The notes beneath the pieces were generated by a model, which was not told where the DNA came from, searched no databases, and saw only the letters and a list, made by a program, of their open reading frames with translations. A stretch of DNA of 64,000 nt from Hyphomicrobiales bacterium (lineage in GTDB: Bacteria > Pseudomonadota > Alphaproteobacteria > Rhizobiales > Ancalomicrobiaceae): positions 248,001 through 312,000 of the forward strand of contig JAJTBO010000002.1 of the NCBI GenBank assembly GCA_021286855.1, given 5' to 3'. Shown in pieces: positions 43,998-52,825 of this stretch. The first letter of the stretch is position 1. Every line of letters starts with the position of its first letter. Both the position numbers and the translations under genes were made by a program.

Positions 43998-44413
43998 AGC
44001 TCTGCCTTCTCGTCGGCGCGCTGATCCTGCCGTTCTCGGGCGAACGGGCGACGCTCGCCTGGACCCATTCGGTCGAGAAGATCCCGTGGGAGGAGGACTG
44101 GCGGGCGACCGAGGCCGGCGTCGTGATCGAGGCGGCGCGGGTCAGTGGCTCCGGGGCCGGCATGGAGGCGGGCGAGGGCGCGCGCTTCGTCGACGGGGTG
44201 TGGCAATGGCGGCCGAAGGTCGCGCCGCAGGGTCGCGTGATCCTGGCGCGATCCGGGGCGACGGCGGATTGGCGGATCTGCGAGGACGGGCGCTGTCGGG
44301 CGATGGCCGAGATCCTGCCGGTCGAGGTCGACCGGGTGGAGTTCGCGACCTGCGACGACGAGGGTCGGCTCAGGGACGCGGGCGGAACGGCTTCACCATC
44401 GCCTCGCCGATGA
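43994..44413 (+). CDS. DUF1850 protein of the TAXI-TRAP operon
   Basis: 139-residue protein with the DUF1850 pattern: LAWTHSVEKIPWEEDWR, GSGAGMEAGEGARFVDGVW, then a C-terminal half around RICEDGRCR. It carries a short hydrophobic N terminus (LLVGALILPFSG) and is probably exported. DUF1850 genes commonly accompany TAXI-TRAP permeases; the role is unknown. Its last 44 bases overlap the convergent PAP2 phosphatase gene. Confidence 0.82.
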   Translation: MKLCLLVGALILPFSGERATLAWTHSVEKIPWEEDWRATEAGVVIEAARVSGSGAGMEAGEGARFVDGVWQWRPKVAPQGRVILARSGATADWRICEDGRCRAMAEILPVEVDRVEFATCDDEGRLRDAGGTASPSPRR

Positions 44414-45167
44414 TGGCGAGGCCGGCGTCGATGCGATCGACGATCCGGTCGGGCAGGCGCACGAAGATCAGCTCGCGCATCCCGGTCAGCACCACCAACA
44501 TCAGGCACCATCCGATCAGGACGTCGGAGAGGTAGTGCGAGCCGAAGACCATGCGGTTCGCAGAGATCGTCGCCATCCAGGCGAGGACGAGGGCGAGGAG
44601 GGGCTTTCGCCAGCGCTGCGGCGCGACGAAGACCAGGGCGAGGAGCCAAGCCGCGCCGGAGGCCTCGCCCGAGGGGAAGGAGCAGTTGGTCGGGCAGTCG
44701 CCGCCCGGAATCCAAGCCGGCATGAAGGTCCAGGGACCGCCGAAGACCGTGCTCTCGATCGGCCGGGGCCGACCCCAGAATTCCTTCAGGAAGCCGTTGA
44801 CCAGAAGGCCGGGCCCGAGCGCCAGCGTGCCGACGACGAAGAGGAGATCGCGCGTCGGCAACATTCGGGCGAGCAGCGGCGCGACGATCTTGGCGAGGAT
44901 CGCGAGGATGCAGAGGATCGTCGCCCAGCGGGTGACGGCCATGCCGGCCTGGCGCAGGCTCAGGAGCGCGGGCCAGTTTTCGGCCGGAAACGGCGTGTGC
45001 GGATCGACGCCGGGAAACCAGAACAGCCGCGCCACGGCGATGTCGAGACCGGGAAAGACGAGGGCGACGCCGGAGACGAAGGCGGTCAGCGCGAGCGCCG
45101 CGGCGAACGGGCGCGTGGTCGCGAAGGCGGCGACGGCGTCGCGGATCGTCTCGGGCAGGCGCTGCAT
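44370..45167 (-). CDS. PAP2-family membrane phosphatase
   Basis: 265-residue inner-membrane protein of the PAP2 superfamily, about six helices, active site facing the periplasm. Motifs: KEFWGRPRP (KxxxxxxRP), CSFPSGEASGAAW at the second motif (PSGE where the textbook motif is PSGH) and NRMVFGSHYLSDV (SRxxxxxHxxxD-like). Substrates are usually lipid phosphates such as undecaprenyl-PP, phosphatidate or lipid A. ATG 45167 follows GAGGAG. It converges on and overlaps the DUF1850 gene. Confidence 0.87.
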   Translation of the reverse strand: MQRLPETIRDAVAAFATTRPFAAALALTAFVSGVALVFPGLDIAVARLFWFPGVDPHTPFPAENWPALLSLRQAGMAVTRWATILCILAILAKIVAPLLARMLPTRDLLFVVGTLALGPGLLVNGFLKEFWGRPRPIESTVFGGPWTFMPAWIPGGDCPTNCSFPSGEASGAAWLLALVFVAPQRWRKPLLALVLAWMATISANRMVFGSHYLSDVLIGWCLMLVVLTGMRELIFVRLPDRIVDRIDAGLAIIGEAMVKPFRPRP

Positions 45168-45259
45168 TCGGGCTCCTCGGGGCTGGGCCTCTCCTCTAGC
45201 GGGTTCCGGCGGCCCATGCAAAAGTCCTCGACGTCTTCGACCGCGGGAAAGGCGAAACG

Positions 45260-45919
45260 ATGGTCACGGGCGATTGGATCGCGGCGCTGCCGAGCCTCGG
45301 AACGATGGCCGCCTACGCCGCCGCGGTGGTGCTGCTCGTCGTCACGCCGGGGCCGGACATGGCGCTGTTCCTCGGCCGCACCCTGTCGCAGGGCCGCGCC
45401 GCCGGGCTCGCGGCGCTCGCCGGCACGACGGTCGGGCTCTATGTCCACACCGCGCTCGCCGCGCTCGGGCTCTCGGCGCTGATCGCGGCGTCGAGCCTCG
45501 CGTTCACGGCGTTGAAATGGGCGGGGGCGGCCTATCTCGTCTTTCTGGCGGTCGAGGCGCTCCGGCGCGGTTCGGCGTTCACGGTCCGCACGGCCTCGAT
45601 CGGCGAGGGGCCGTCGCTCGCGCGCGCCTTTCTCGCCGGGCTCGGGGTGAACATCCTCAATCCGAAGATCGTGCTGTTCTTCCTGACCTTCCTGCCGCAG
45701 TTCGTCGATCCGGCCGATCCGCACGCGACCTTCCGGATGGGCGTGCTCGGCGGGTTCTACGGCGTCATCGGCGCGCCGATCTGCGTCGGGTTGATCCTGG
45801 CGGCGGAGCGGGTGGCGGGCGCCTTCGCCCGGTCGCGGCGGTTGGCGCGCGGGCTCGACTGTGCGTTGGCGGGCCTGTTCGGGGCGTTCGCGGCGCGGCT
45901 CGTCCTGTCGAAGGCGTGA
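45260..45919 (+). CDS. LysE/RhtB family exporter
   Basis: 219-residue, six-helix amino-acid exporter-like protein with the signature TPGPDMALFLGRTLSQGRAAG near residue 30, then KWAGAAYLVFLAVEALRRG and NILNPKIVLFFLTFLPQFV. Divergent from the PAP2 gene, convergent with yciB (stop codons adjacent). Substrate unknown; paralogue of the gene at 35565. Confidence 0.9.
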   Translation: MVTGDWIAALPSLGTMAAYAAAVVLLVVTPGPDMALFLGRTLSQGRAAGLAALAGTTVGLYVHTALAALGLSALIAASSLAFTALKWAGAAYLVFLAVEALRRGSAFTVRTASIGEGPSLARAFLAGLGVNILNPKIVLFFLTFLPQFVDPADPHATFRMGVLGGFYGVIGAPICVGLILAAERVAGAFARSRRLARGLDCALAGLFGAFAARLVLSKA

Positions 45920-46543
45920 TCAGACCGGATCGGCGGGAGCGTCCTCGGGCTTTTCGATCGAATGGGCCTGGATCAACGGCACCTGGGTCAGGGCGAAGAG
46001 GAAGGTCAGCGGCATGATGCCGAAGACCTTGAACGACACCCAGGCGTCGGTCGAAAAGTTGCGCCAGACCACTTCGTTGAGCGCCGCGAGGACGAAGAAG
46101 AACAGGCCCCAGCGCAGGGTGAGCTTGCGCCACCCGTCGGCGTCGAGATCGAACACCGTCTCGAAGACGAGGCCGAGCAACGACTTGCCGAAGGCGAGGC
46201 CGCCGAGGAGGACCGTGCCGAAGAGGATGTTGACGATGGTCGGCTTCAGCTTGATGAACTGTTCGTCCTGGAGCCAGAGGGTCAATCCGCCGAAGACCAT
46301 GACGACGGCGCCGGAGACGAGCGGCATGATCGGCAATCGGCGGACGAGGAGCCAGGAGACCGCCAGCGCGATCAGGGTCGCGGCCATGAAGGCGGCGGTC
46401 GCCGGATAGAGGCCGTGGGTCTTGCCGGTGAGCGCGTTGACCGCGAAGAAGACGGCGAGCGGCCCCAACTCCAGCGCGGCCTTGCGCCAGCCGTGCAGGT
46501 CGCGGCGGGGGGGCGTTTCGGTGGATGCTTCGACTTCGTTCAT
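45920..46543 (-). CDS. YciB/IspZ inner-membrane septation protein
   Basis: 207-residue protein with five to six membrane helices of the YciB (intracellular septation protein A) family: [35 protein letters not shown] and [19 protein letters not shown]. In gammaproteobacteria it interacts with cell elongation and division proteins; in alphaproteobacteria the role is inferred. ATG 46543 begins [12 protein letters not shown]. Confidence 0.88.
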   Translation of the reverse strand: MNEVEASTETPPRRDLHGWRKAALELGPLAVFFAVNALTGKTHGLYPATAAFMAATLIALAVSWLLVRRLPIMPLVSGAVVMVFGGLTLWLQDEQFIKLKPTIVNILFGTVLLGGLAFGKSLLGLVFETVFDLDADGWRKLTLRWGLFFFVLAALNEVVWRNFSTDAWVSFKVFGIMPLTFLFALTQVPLIQAHSIEKPEDAPADPV

Positions 46544-46657
46544 GCGCAGGGCTTCTCCGGCGGGCGTCGGCCTCTCCTAACACATGGGAGGCGTCGACGT
46601 CGCCTGCGAGAGGCGAGATCCGGTAGGCTCGGGGCTCGACGATTCGAGGACGGTCCG

Positions 46658-47458
46658 ATGCTCGCCGAAGTTCTCTCCTGGTGCCTGACGCCGGCCTCGC
46701 TCGACGCGCGGCGCACCGGCCATCTGACCGCGGCGGTGTCGCTGTGGTCGCGGGCCTTTCGCTGTCGGGCCGACTGGGCCGAGCACGAGGCGCATTGCCA
46801 TGCGATCGTGGCGCGGGCGATCGAGAGCTGCGAGCGGCGGCGGACCTGTCTGGTGCTCGGCTCGGGATTGGTGCGCGACGTGCCGCTCGACCGGCTGGCC
46901 TCGGCCTTCGAGAAGGTTCTGCTCGTCGACGTGGTGCATCTGTGGCCGGCGCGGCTGAAGGCGCGGCGGCATGCGAACGTCGCATTGGTCGATCGCGACG
47001 TGACCGGCACGACGGACCTGCTGCTCGGGCGGGCGACCGGGCTCGCCGATCCGTTGGCGCGGTGGATCTCGGATCCGACGATCGATCTGACGATCTCGGC
47101 CAACTGCCTCAGCCAATTGGCGCTCTTGCCGGTCGAGCGGCTCGAACGGCAGCCCGGATCGATCCGGCGGCGGTTTCCCGATCTCGGCCGGCGCATCGTC
47201 GAGGGGCACCTCGCGGCGCTGTCGCGCTTTCCGGGGCGGGTGTGCCTCCTGACCGATTCCGAGGGCCGCGACGTCGACGCGGCCGGCGTCGTGCTCGACC
47301 GGCGCGATCTGCTCTCGGGCGTTCCTCTGCCGGCGGCGGACGAGGATTGGGACTGGCGGCTCGCGCCGATCGGCGAATGGGCGGACGACCACGCCATCGT
47401 CCACCGGGCGCACGGCTTCGTCGACTTCCACGCCGCGGCGAGCCGGCGGCGGGGATGA
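46658..47458 (+). CDS. Hypothetical protein, Rossmann/methyltransferase-like
   Basis: 266-residue cytoplasmic protein I cannot name. Features: a central nucleotide-binding-like segment TCLVLGSGLVRDVPLDRLA followed by KVLLVDVVHLWPARLKA (beta-loop-alpha, acidic residue at the end of strand 2), then DLTISANCLSQLALLP, the position where methyltransferases have motif IV. A SAM-dependent methyltransferase fold is plausible but the glycine-rich loop is weak. ATG 46658 with CGAGGA upstream. Divergent from yciB, and 155 bases before the protease gene. Confidence 0.6.
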   Translation: MLAEVLSWCLTPASLDARRTGHLTAAVSLWSRAFRCRADWAEHEAHCHAIVARAIESCERRRTCLVLGSGLVRDVPLDRLASAFEKVLLVDVVHLWPARLKARRHANVALVDRDVTGTTDLLLGRATGLADPLARWISDPTIDLTISANCLSQLALLPVERLERQPGSIRRRFPDLGRRIVEGHLAALSRFPGRVCLLTDSEGRDVDAAGVVLDRRDLLSGVPLPAADEDWDWRLAPIGEWADDHAIVHRAHGFVDFHAAASRRRG

Positions 47459-47612
47459 CTTTCGCCGTAACGCGCGGCTCTGCGCCGACATCGATGTTCA
47501 CGCGTGCTTGAACCCATCGTGAGGGCCGCGTAGCTTCTCGCAGCGGAACATTCGTCCGGCCGAGCGAGGCGGAGGCGAGGTTCGGACGGATGCGGGGATG
47601 AGAGAGGTCGCC

Positions 47613-48908
47613 ATGGCGTCGACGACGGTTCATCGGGTTCGCAGGGCGCGGTCCCTGTTCGCAGCGGGGCTTCTCGGCGCGGCGGCTTTCTTCGCCGGCG
47701 CCTCGGCGGCGGGGGCGGGGACGCCCTACACGATCGACAAGGAGATCGACACGGTCCGCGGATGGACGATCGCGGCGAACGCGGCGCGACGCGCCTGTTT
47801 CGCCTCGGCGACGTTCCAGTCTGAGACCTCGCTCGAACTCGGCTTCGACACGCCCTCCGACAGCGCCTTCATGGTCTTCGCCAACGAGAGTTGGGACAAG
47901 ATCAAGGTCGGCGACACCTACAAGCTCGAGCTCGTCTTCGACGGCCGCAAGAAGTGGAACGGCAAGGCGGTCGGCATCCGCATCGGCAAGCTCTACGGAC
48001 TGGCGTTGGAGAACGTGAAGTCGGAGTTCGTCATCGACTTCGCCCGCTACCAGACGGTTCAGGTGAACTACAACGGCAAGCGCCTCGACGGCTTCAACCT
48101 CAACGGCACCCGGGCGGCGGCGCAGGCGGCGATCTCCTGCACCCAGGACGTCCAGGCCGGCCGCATCGCGATCGAGGACGAGGAAGAAGCGCCGCGGCCC
48201 AAGGCCCCGCCGCAGGCGCCGCCGAAGGAAGAGGTCAAGGAAGAGAAGCCGGCGCCGGAGAAGAAGGGATCGTCGGTCTCGACCGGCACCGGCTTCTTCG
48301 TCAACGAGCGCGGCAACCTGATGACCAACGCGCATGTGGTCGAGGACTGCGACGAGGCCCAGGTCAAGCTGCCGGACGGCCGCATCGCCGCGGCCTCGAT
48401 CCTGGCGCGGTCGAGCCAGAACGATCTCGCCGTGCTCAAGGCGGATCTGAAGCCGACCGCCTTCGCCAAGTTCCGCTCCGGCGCGTCGATCCGGCTCGGC
48501 GATCCGATCGTGCTGTTCGGCTATCCGCTGGCCGGAGAACTGACCATCACCGGCAATCTCTCGACCGGCCTGGTCTCGGCGATGGCCGGTCCCGGCGAGG
48601 ACGTGACGCGGATGCAGATCTCCGCGCCGGTGCAGTCGGGCAATTCCGGCGGCGCGGTGGTCGATCAGTCAGGCCACGTCGTCGGCGTGGTGGTGGCCAA
48701 GGCCAACACCCGGCCGCGCGGCGACAGCGGGTCGGTCGAAGTGCTGCAGAACGTCAACTTCGCGATCAAGGCCGGCGTCGCCGGCTACTTCCTCGACGCC
48801 AATCAGATCCCCTACACGCAGGAGCCGGCCGACGCCGACAAGTCGACGGCGGACGTCGCGTCGCTCGCCAAGGACTTCTCCGCCCTGGTGATCTGCCGCA
48901 GCCGGTGA
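47613..48908 (+). CDS. Secreted trypsin-like serine protease
   Basis: 431-residue protein with a signal peptide (RARSLFAAGLLGAAAFFAGA), an N-terminal ~160-residue beta-rich region without a known name, a proline/lysine/glutamate-rich linker and a C-terminal S1C-type trypsin fold. The catalytic triad is visible: His241 (TNAHVVEDC), Asp271 (SQNDLAVLK) and Ser345 (SGNSGGAVV). No PDZ domain follows, unlike DegP. ATG 47613 has GAGAGAGG upstream; an ATG at 47598 is less well placed. It ends 17 bases before hupU, so it may be transcribed with the H2-sensor genes. Confidence 0.85.
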   Translation: MASTTVHRVRRARSLFAAGLLGAAAFFAGASAAGAGTPYTIDKEIDTVRGWTIAANAARRACFASATFQSETSLELGFDTPSDSAFMVFANESWDKIKVGDTYKLELVFDGRKKWNGKAVGIRIGKLYGLALENVKSEFVIDFARYQTVQVNYNGKRLDGFNLNGTRAAAQAAISCTQDVQAGRIAIEDEEEAPRPKAPPQAPPKEEVKEEKPAPEKKGSSVSTGTGFFVNERGNLMTNAHVVEDCDEAQVKLPDGRIAAASILARSSQNDLAVLKADLKPTAFAKFRSGASIRLGDPIVLFGYPLAGELTITGNLSTGLVSAMAGPGEDVTRMQISAPVQSGNSGGAVVDQSGHVVGVVVAKANTRPRGDSGSVEVLQNVNFAIKAGVAGYFLDANQIPYTQEPADADKSTADVASLAKDFSALVICRSR

Positions 48909-48925
48909 GGGACGAAGGAACGCGG

Positions 48926-49945
48926 ATGGACCCGGATCGTTTCTCGGTTCTGTGGTTGCAGGCCGGCAGTTGCGGCGGCTGCACCATGGCGTTGTTGGAA
49001 CAGGGCCGGCGCGGCGTCTTCGAAGAGCTCGCGACCCATGGCGTCGAGCTGATCTGGCATCCGTCGGTGAGCGAGGAGACCGGCGAAGAGGCGCGTGCGA
49101 TCCTCGAAGCGGTCGAGGCGGGCGAGCGTCGGCTCGACGCGCTGGTCGTCGAAGGCTCGATCCTGATGGGGCCGGGCGGCACCGGGCGCTGCCAGATCCT
49201 GGCGGGGACCGGGCGGACCATGGCCGATTGGGTGACGTCGCTCGCGGCGCGGGCCGGGGTCGTCGTGGCGGTCGGCAGCTGCGCCGCCTTCGGCGGGATC
49301 CCCGCCGCCGCGCCGGATCCGGCCGAAGCGACCGGGTTGCAGTTCGACGGACCGGATCGCGGCGGGGCGCTCGGGGCGGGGTTCCGGGCGAAGGGCGGCC
49401 TGCCGGTGGTGGCGATCGCGGGGTGCGCGCCGCATCCCGGCTGGATCGTCGAGACGCTGGCGGCGCTCGCCGCCGACGCGCTCGGGGCGGCCGATCTCGA
49501 TGCGGTCGGGCGGCCGAAGTTCTTCGCCGACCATCTCGCCCATCACGGGTGCTCGCGCAACGAGTTCTACGAGTTCAAGGCGAGCGCCGAGCGGGCGTCG
49601 GACCGCGGCTGCATGATGGAGCATCTCGGCTGCAAGGCGACGCAGGCGGTCGGCGACTGCAACCAGCGCGCCTGGAACGGCTCCGGCTCCTGCACCGACG
49701 GCGGCTACGCCTGCATCGGCTGCACCTCGCCGGGCTTCGAGGCGGCGCGCGGCTTTCTCGCCACGCCGAAGATCGCCGGCATTCCGGTCGGTCTGCCGCT
49801 CGACATGCCGAAGGCGTGGTTCATGGCGCTCGCCGCGCTGTCGAAATCGGCGACGCCGCGGCGGGTGCGGCTCAACGCGATCTCCGACCACATCGTGGTG
49901 CCGCCGGGGCGGCCGCGGCGCGGCGGCGAGGGAGGCGAGACGTGA
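48926..49945 (+). CDS. hupU: Regulatory (H2-sensing) [NiFe] hydrogenase small subunit
   Basis: 339-residue small subunit of the sensor hydrogenase (HupU/HoxB type). It lacks a Tat signal, so it stays in the cytoplasm. Cluster ligands visible: CGGC (Cys16, Cys19) of the proximal site, GSCAAFGG, GCAPHPGW, HHGCSRNEFYEFKA, LGCKATQAVGDCN and YACIGCTSPGF. With HupV it would detect H2 and signal through a HupT/HoxJ kinase and HupR/HoxA regulator, neither of which is in the window. A GTGA overlap couples it to hupV. Confidence 0.93.
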   Translation: MDPDRFSVLWLQAGSCGGCTMALLEQGRRGVFEELATHGVELIWHPSVSEETGEEARAILEAVEAGERRLDALVVEGSILMGPGGTGRCQILAGTGRTMADWVTSLAARAGVVVAVGSCAAFGGIPAAAPDPAEATGLQFDGPDRGGALGAGFRAKGGLPVVAIAGCAPHPGWIVETLAALAADALGAADLDAVGRPKFFADHLAHHGCSRNEFYEFKASAERASDRGCMMEHLGCKATQAVGDCNQRAWNGSGSCTDGGYACIGCTSPGFEAARGFLATPKIAGIPVGLPLDMPKAWFMALAALSKSATPRRVRLNAISDHIVVPPGRPRRGGEGGET

Positions 49946-51393
49946 GGCGGGTGGTGGTCGGCCCGTTCAATCGGGTCGAGGGCGATCTCGAGGTGCATCT
50001 CGACGTCGAGGACGGCGTGGTCGTCTCGGCCGAGGTGGCGGCGCCGCTCTATCGCGGCTTCGAGCAGATCCTGGTCGGGCGTCCGCTCGAGGACGCGCTG
50101 GTGATCGCGCCGCGGATCTGCGGCATCTGTTCGGTGTCGCAGTCGATCGCGGCGGCGCGGGCGATCGCCGCCTTCTCCGGGCTGGAGCCGACCGAGAACG
50201 GGGCGCGGGCGACGGCGCTCGCCCATGCGGCGGAGAACGTCGCCGATCACCTGACCCATTTTCATCTGTTCTTCATGCCCGACTTCGCGCGGAGCGACTA
50301 TGCGGGCGAGCCGTGGCACCGGGTGGTCTCCGAGCGTTTCGCGGCGGTGAAGGGAACGACGGCGCGGTCGTTTCTGCCGGCGCGGGCGCGGCTCCTGGAG
50401 ATCATGGGCATCGTCGCGGGCAAATGGCCGCACAGCCTCGCCTTCCGCGCCGGCGGCACGACCCGGTCGCTCGATCTCGGCGACACGATGCGGCTGAGGG
50501 CGATCCTCGCCGACGTGCGCGCCTTCGCCGAAGGGGCGCTCTACGGCCGACGGCTGGAGGAGATCGCCGAGATCGCCGATCTCGCCGGGCTCGATCGGCT
50601 GAAGGGAGACGCGAGCGACTTCGCCGCCTTCCTGCGGCTCGCCGACGCGTTGCGCCTCGCCGAGGTCGGGCGCGGGCCAGGGCTGGTGATGAGCTTCGGG
50701 GCCTATCCGGGCACGGGGCGCGGTGGCGAGCCGCTGTTTCGGCCCGGCGTGCTCGATGTGGCGAGCCGCACGCGGACATCGCTCGACGTCGACAAGATCG
50801 GCGAGGATCCGTCGCGCTCCTGGCTCGCCGGGGCGGCCGGACCGCCGGGGCGGGCGTCGAGCGAACCCGACATCGAACGCGAAGGCGCCTATTCCTGGGC
50901 GAAGGCGCCGCGCTACGACGGGCGCGCCGTCGAGGTGGGCGCGTTGGCGCGGCAGCTGGTCGACGGCTCGCCCCTGGCGGCGGCGCTCACCGCGGCCTCC
51001 GGCGGCGCCAACGTCGCGGCGCGGGTGATCGCGCGACTGGTCGAGGCGGCGCGGACGCTGGTGGCGATGGAGCGTTGGATCGACGCCTTCGAGCGCGGCG
51101 CGCCGTTCTGCGTCGAAGGGGCGATCCCGACCGACGGGTCCGGCGTCGGTCTGACCGAGGCGGCGCGCGGCTCGCTCGGCCATTGGGCGACGGTGCGCGG
51201 CGGCCGGATCGTGCGCTGGCAGATCGTCGCGCCGACGACGTGGAACTTCAGCCCGCGCGACGGCGCGGGAGTTCCGGGGCCGTTGGAAGGGGCGCTCGAA
51301 GGGCTCGCGGTCGGCGAGGCGGCGGCGCGCTCGCCGATGGTCCAGCACGTGGTGCGCTCCTTCGACCCCTGCATGGTCTGCACGGCGCAGTGA
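49942..51393 (+). CDS. hupV: Regulatory (H2-sensing) [NiFe] hydrogenase large subunit
   Basis: 483-residue large subunit of the sensor hydrogenase. The N-terminal Ni-Fe motif is RICGICSVSQS and the C-terminal motif DPCMVC is followed by only T-A-Q and the stop, so there is no cleavable C-terminal peptide, as expected for sensor hydrogenases. The last residue is Gln where the general motif has His (DPCxxCxxH). GTG start at 49942 overlaps the hupU stop; it gives the usual start VRRVVVGPFNRVEGDLEV. Next downstream is the sigma-54 promoter region of hupS. Confidence 0.93.
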   Translation: MRRVVVGPFNRVEGDLEVHLDVEDGVVVSAEVAAPLYRGFEQILVGRPLEDALVIAPRICGICSVSQSIAAARAIAAFSGLEPTENGARATALAHAAENVADHLTHFHLFFMPDFARSDYAGEPWHRVVSERFAAVKGTTARSFLPARARLLEIMGIVAGKWPHSLAFRAGGTTRSLDLGDTMRLRAILADVRAFAEGALYGRRLEEIAEIADLAGLDRLKGDASDFAAFLRLADALRLAEVGRGPGLVMSFGAYPGTGRGGEPLFRPGVLDVASRTRTSLDVDKIGEDPSRSWLAGAAGPPGRASSEPDIEREGAYSWAKAPRYDGRAVEVGALARQLVDGSPLAAALTAASGGANVAARVIARLVEAARTLVAMERWIDAFERGAPFCVEGAIPTDGSGVGLTEAARGSLGHWATVRGGRIVRWQIVAPTTWNFSPRDGAGVPGPLEGALEGLAVGEAAARSPMVQHVVRSFDPCMVCTAQ

Positions 51394-51695
51394 CCCCGGT
51401 CGACGTTCGGTCGGCGCGGGCGGTTTCGACCATCGTCTGGAAAGTTTCTTGTCTCCCGGCGATCGCCCGCTTTGCGGTCGGCGATCGCGAAACGCCGAAA
51501 ACTGCCCCGGTCTAAAATTCCAGAACTGCGACACAGCGCCGAAACGCTCGGCTTTCGCCGAGGCGTTCCGTCGCGGCCGGAAACGGCACGCCTCTTGCTG
51601 CCTTCTCGCCCATCACGGCGTTCGTCCGTGGCGGCCGACCGGAACGTCCCGAAGGGCGAACGGCGGGTGCGACGAGACCGGAGGGGAGAGGCGCG
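51394..51695 (+). other. Regulatory region upstream of hupS
   Basis: 302 bases between hupV and hupS with no gene. It contains the sigma-54 element at 51585-51598, an A+T-richer bend-like tract (GGTCTAAAATTCCAGAAC, 51517-51534) suited to IHF or activator binding, and the repeats CGGCGATCGC at 51457-51466 and 51479-51488. The binding site of the activator (HupR/HoxA or NifA) could not be assigned. Confidence 0.5.
51585..51598 (+). promoter_or_regulatory. Sigma-54 promoter of hupSLC
   Basis: -24/-12 element with the invariant GG-N10-GC: CGGCACGCCTCTTGCT. The match to TGGCAC-N5-TTGC is good (first base C). It lies 98 bases before the hupS start and predicts RpoN-dependent, activator-driven expression of the uptake hydrogenase. 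Confidence 0.8.
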
Positions 51696-52781
51696 ATGAG
51701 TGCGGGTATGGAGACGTTCTACGAGGTGATCCGGCGTCAGGGGATCACGCGGCGCAGCTTCACCAAGTTCTGTTCGCTGACCGCGGCGAGCCTCGGGCTC
51801 GGGCCGACGGCGGCGACGCAGATGGCCGAAGCGCTGGAGACCAAGCCGCGCATTCCGGTGATCTGGATGCACGGGCTCGAGTGCACCTGCTGCTCGGAGA
51901 GCTTCATCCGCTCGGCGCATCCGCTCGTCAAGGACGTCGTCCTCTCCATGATCTCGCTCGACTACGACGACACCATCATGGCGGCGGCCGGCCATCAGGC
52001 CGAGGCGATCCTCGAGGAGACCCGCCAGAAGTACAAGGGTCAGTACATCCTCGCCGTCGAGGGCAATCCGCCGCTCAACGAGGGGGGCATGTTCTGCATC
52101 GACGGCGGCCGGCCCTTCGTCGAGAAGCTGAAGGAGATGGCGGCGGACGCGATGGCGATCATCGCCTGGGGCGCCTGCGCTTCCTGGGGGTGCGTTCAGG
52201 CGGCCAAGCCCAATCCGACCCGGGCGACGCCGATCGACAAGGTGATCACCGACAAGCCGATCATCAAGGTGCCGGGTTGCCCGCCGATCGCCGAGGTGAT
52301 GACCGGCGTCGTCACCTTCGTCACCACCTTCGGGCGGCTGCCGGAGCTCGACCGGCAGGGCCGGCCGAAGATGTTCTATTCGCAGCGCATCCACGACAAG
52401 TGCTATCGTCGGCCGCATTTCGACGCCGGCCAGTTCGTCGAGGAGTGGGACGACGAGGGCGCGAAGAAGGGCTACTGCCTCTACAAGATGGGCTGCAAGG
52501 GCCCGACCACCTACAACGCCTGTTCCACCGTGCGCTGGAACGGCGGCGTCTCCTTCCCGATCCAGTCCGGCCACGGCTGCATCGGCTGCTCGGAAGACAA
52601 CTTCTGGGACAAGGGCTCGTTCTACGACCGCCTGACCGGGATCAACCAGTTCGGCATCGAGGCCAACGCCGACAAGGTCGGCGGCGCGGTCGCCGGCGTG
52701 GTGGCGGCGGGCGTGGCGGCGCATGCGGCGGTGACCGCGGTCAAGCGTCTCGCCTCCAAGAAGCCCGAACAGGTCGGTTGA
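51696..52781 (+). CDS. hupS: Uptake [NiFe] hydrogenase small subunit (O2-tolerant type)
   Basis: 361-residue small subunit of the membrane-bound group 1d hydrogenase, which oxidises H2 on the periplasmic face. Tat signal RRSFTKF (Arg19-Arg20). The proximal cluster carries the six-cysteine set of O2-tolerant enzymes: ECTCCSES with three cysteines, WGACASWGC with two and PGCPP with one. Further ligands follow in [22 protein letters not shown] and [14 protein letters not shown]-terminal hydrophobic anchor ([20 protein letters not shown]) precedes the basic tail. hupL follows after 44 bases. Confidence 0.96.
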   Translation: MSAGMETFYEVIRRQGITRRSFTKFCSLTAASLGLGPTAATQMAEALETKPRIPVIWMHGLECTCCSESFIRSAHPLVKDVVLSMISLDYDDTIMAAAGHQAEAILEETRQKYKGQYILAVEGNPPLNEGGMFCIDGGRPFVEKLKEMAADAMAIIAWGACASWGCVQAAKPNPTRATPIDKVITDKPIIKVPGCPPIAEVMTGVVTFVTTFGRLPELDRQGRPKMFYSQRIHDKCYRRPHFDAGQFVEEWDDEGAKKGYCLYKMGCKGPTTYNACSTVRWNGGVSFPIQSGHGCIGCSEDNFWDKGSFYDRLTGINQFGIEANADKVGGAVAGVVAAGVAAHAAVTAVKRLASKKPEQVG

Positions 52782-52825
52782 TCCGGCCGTCTTCCCAACG
52801 ATTTCGATAGAGAGGACGCGCCGTC

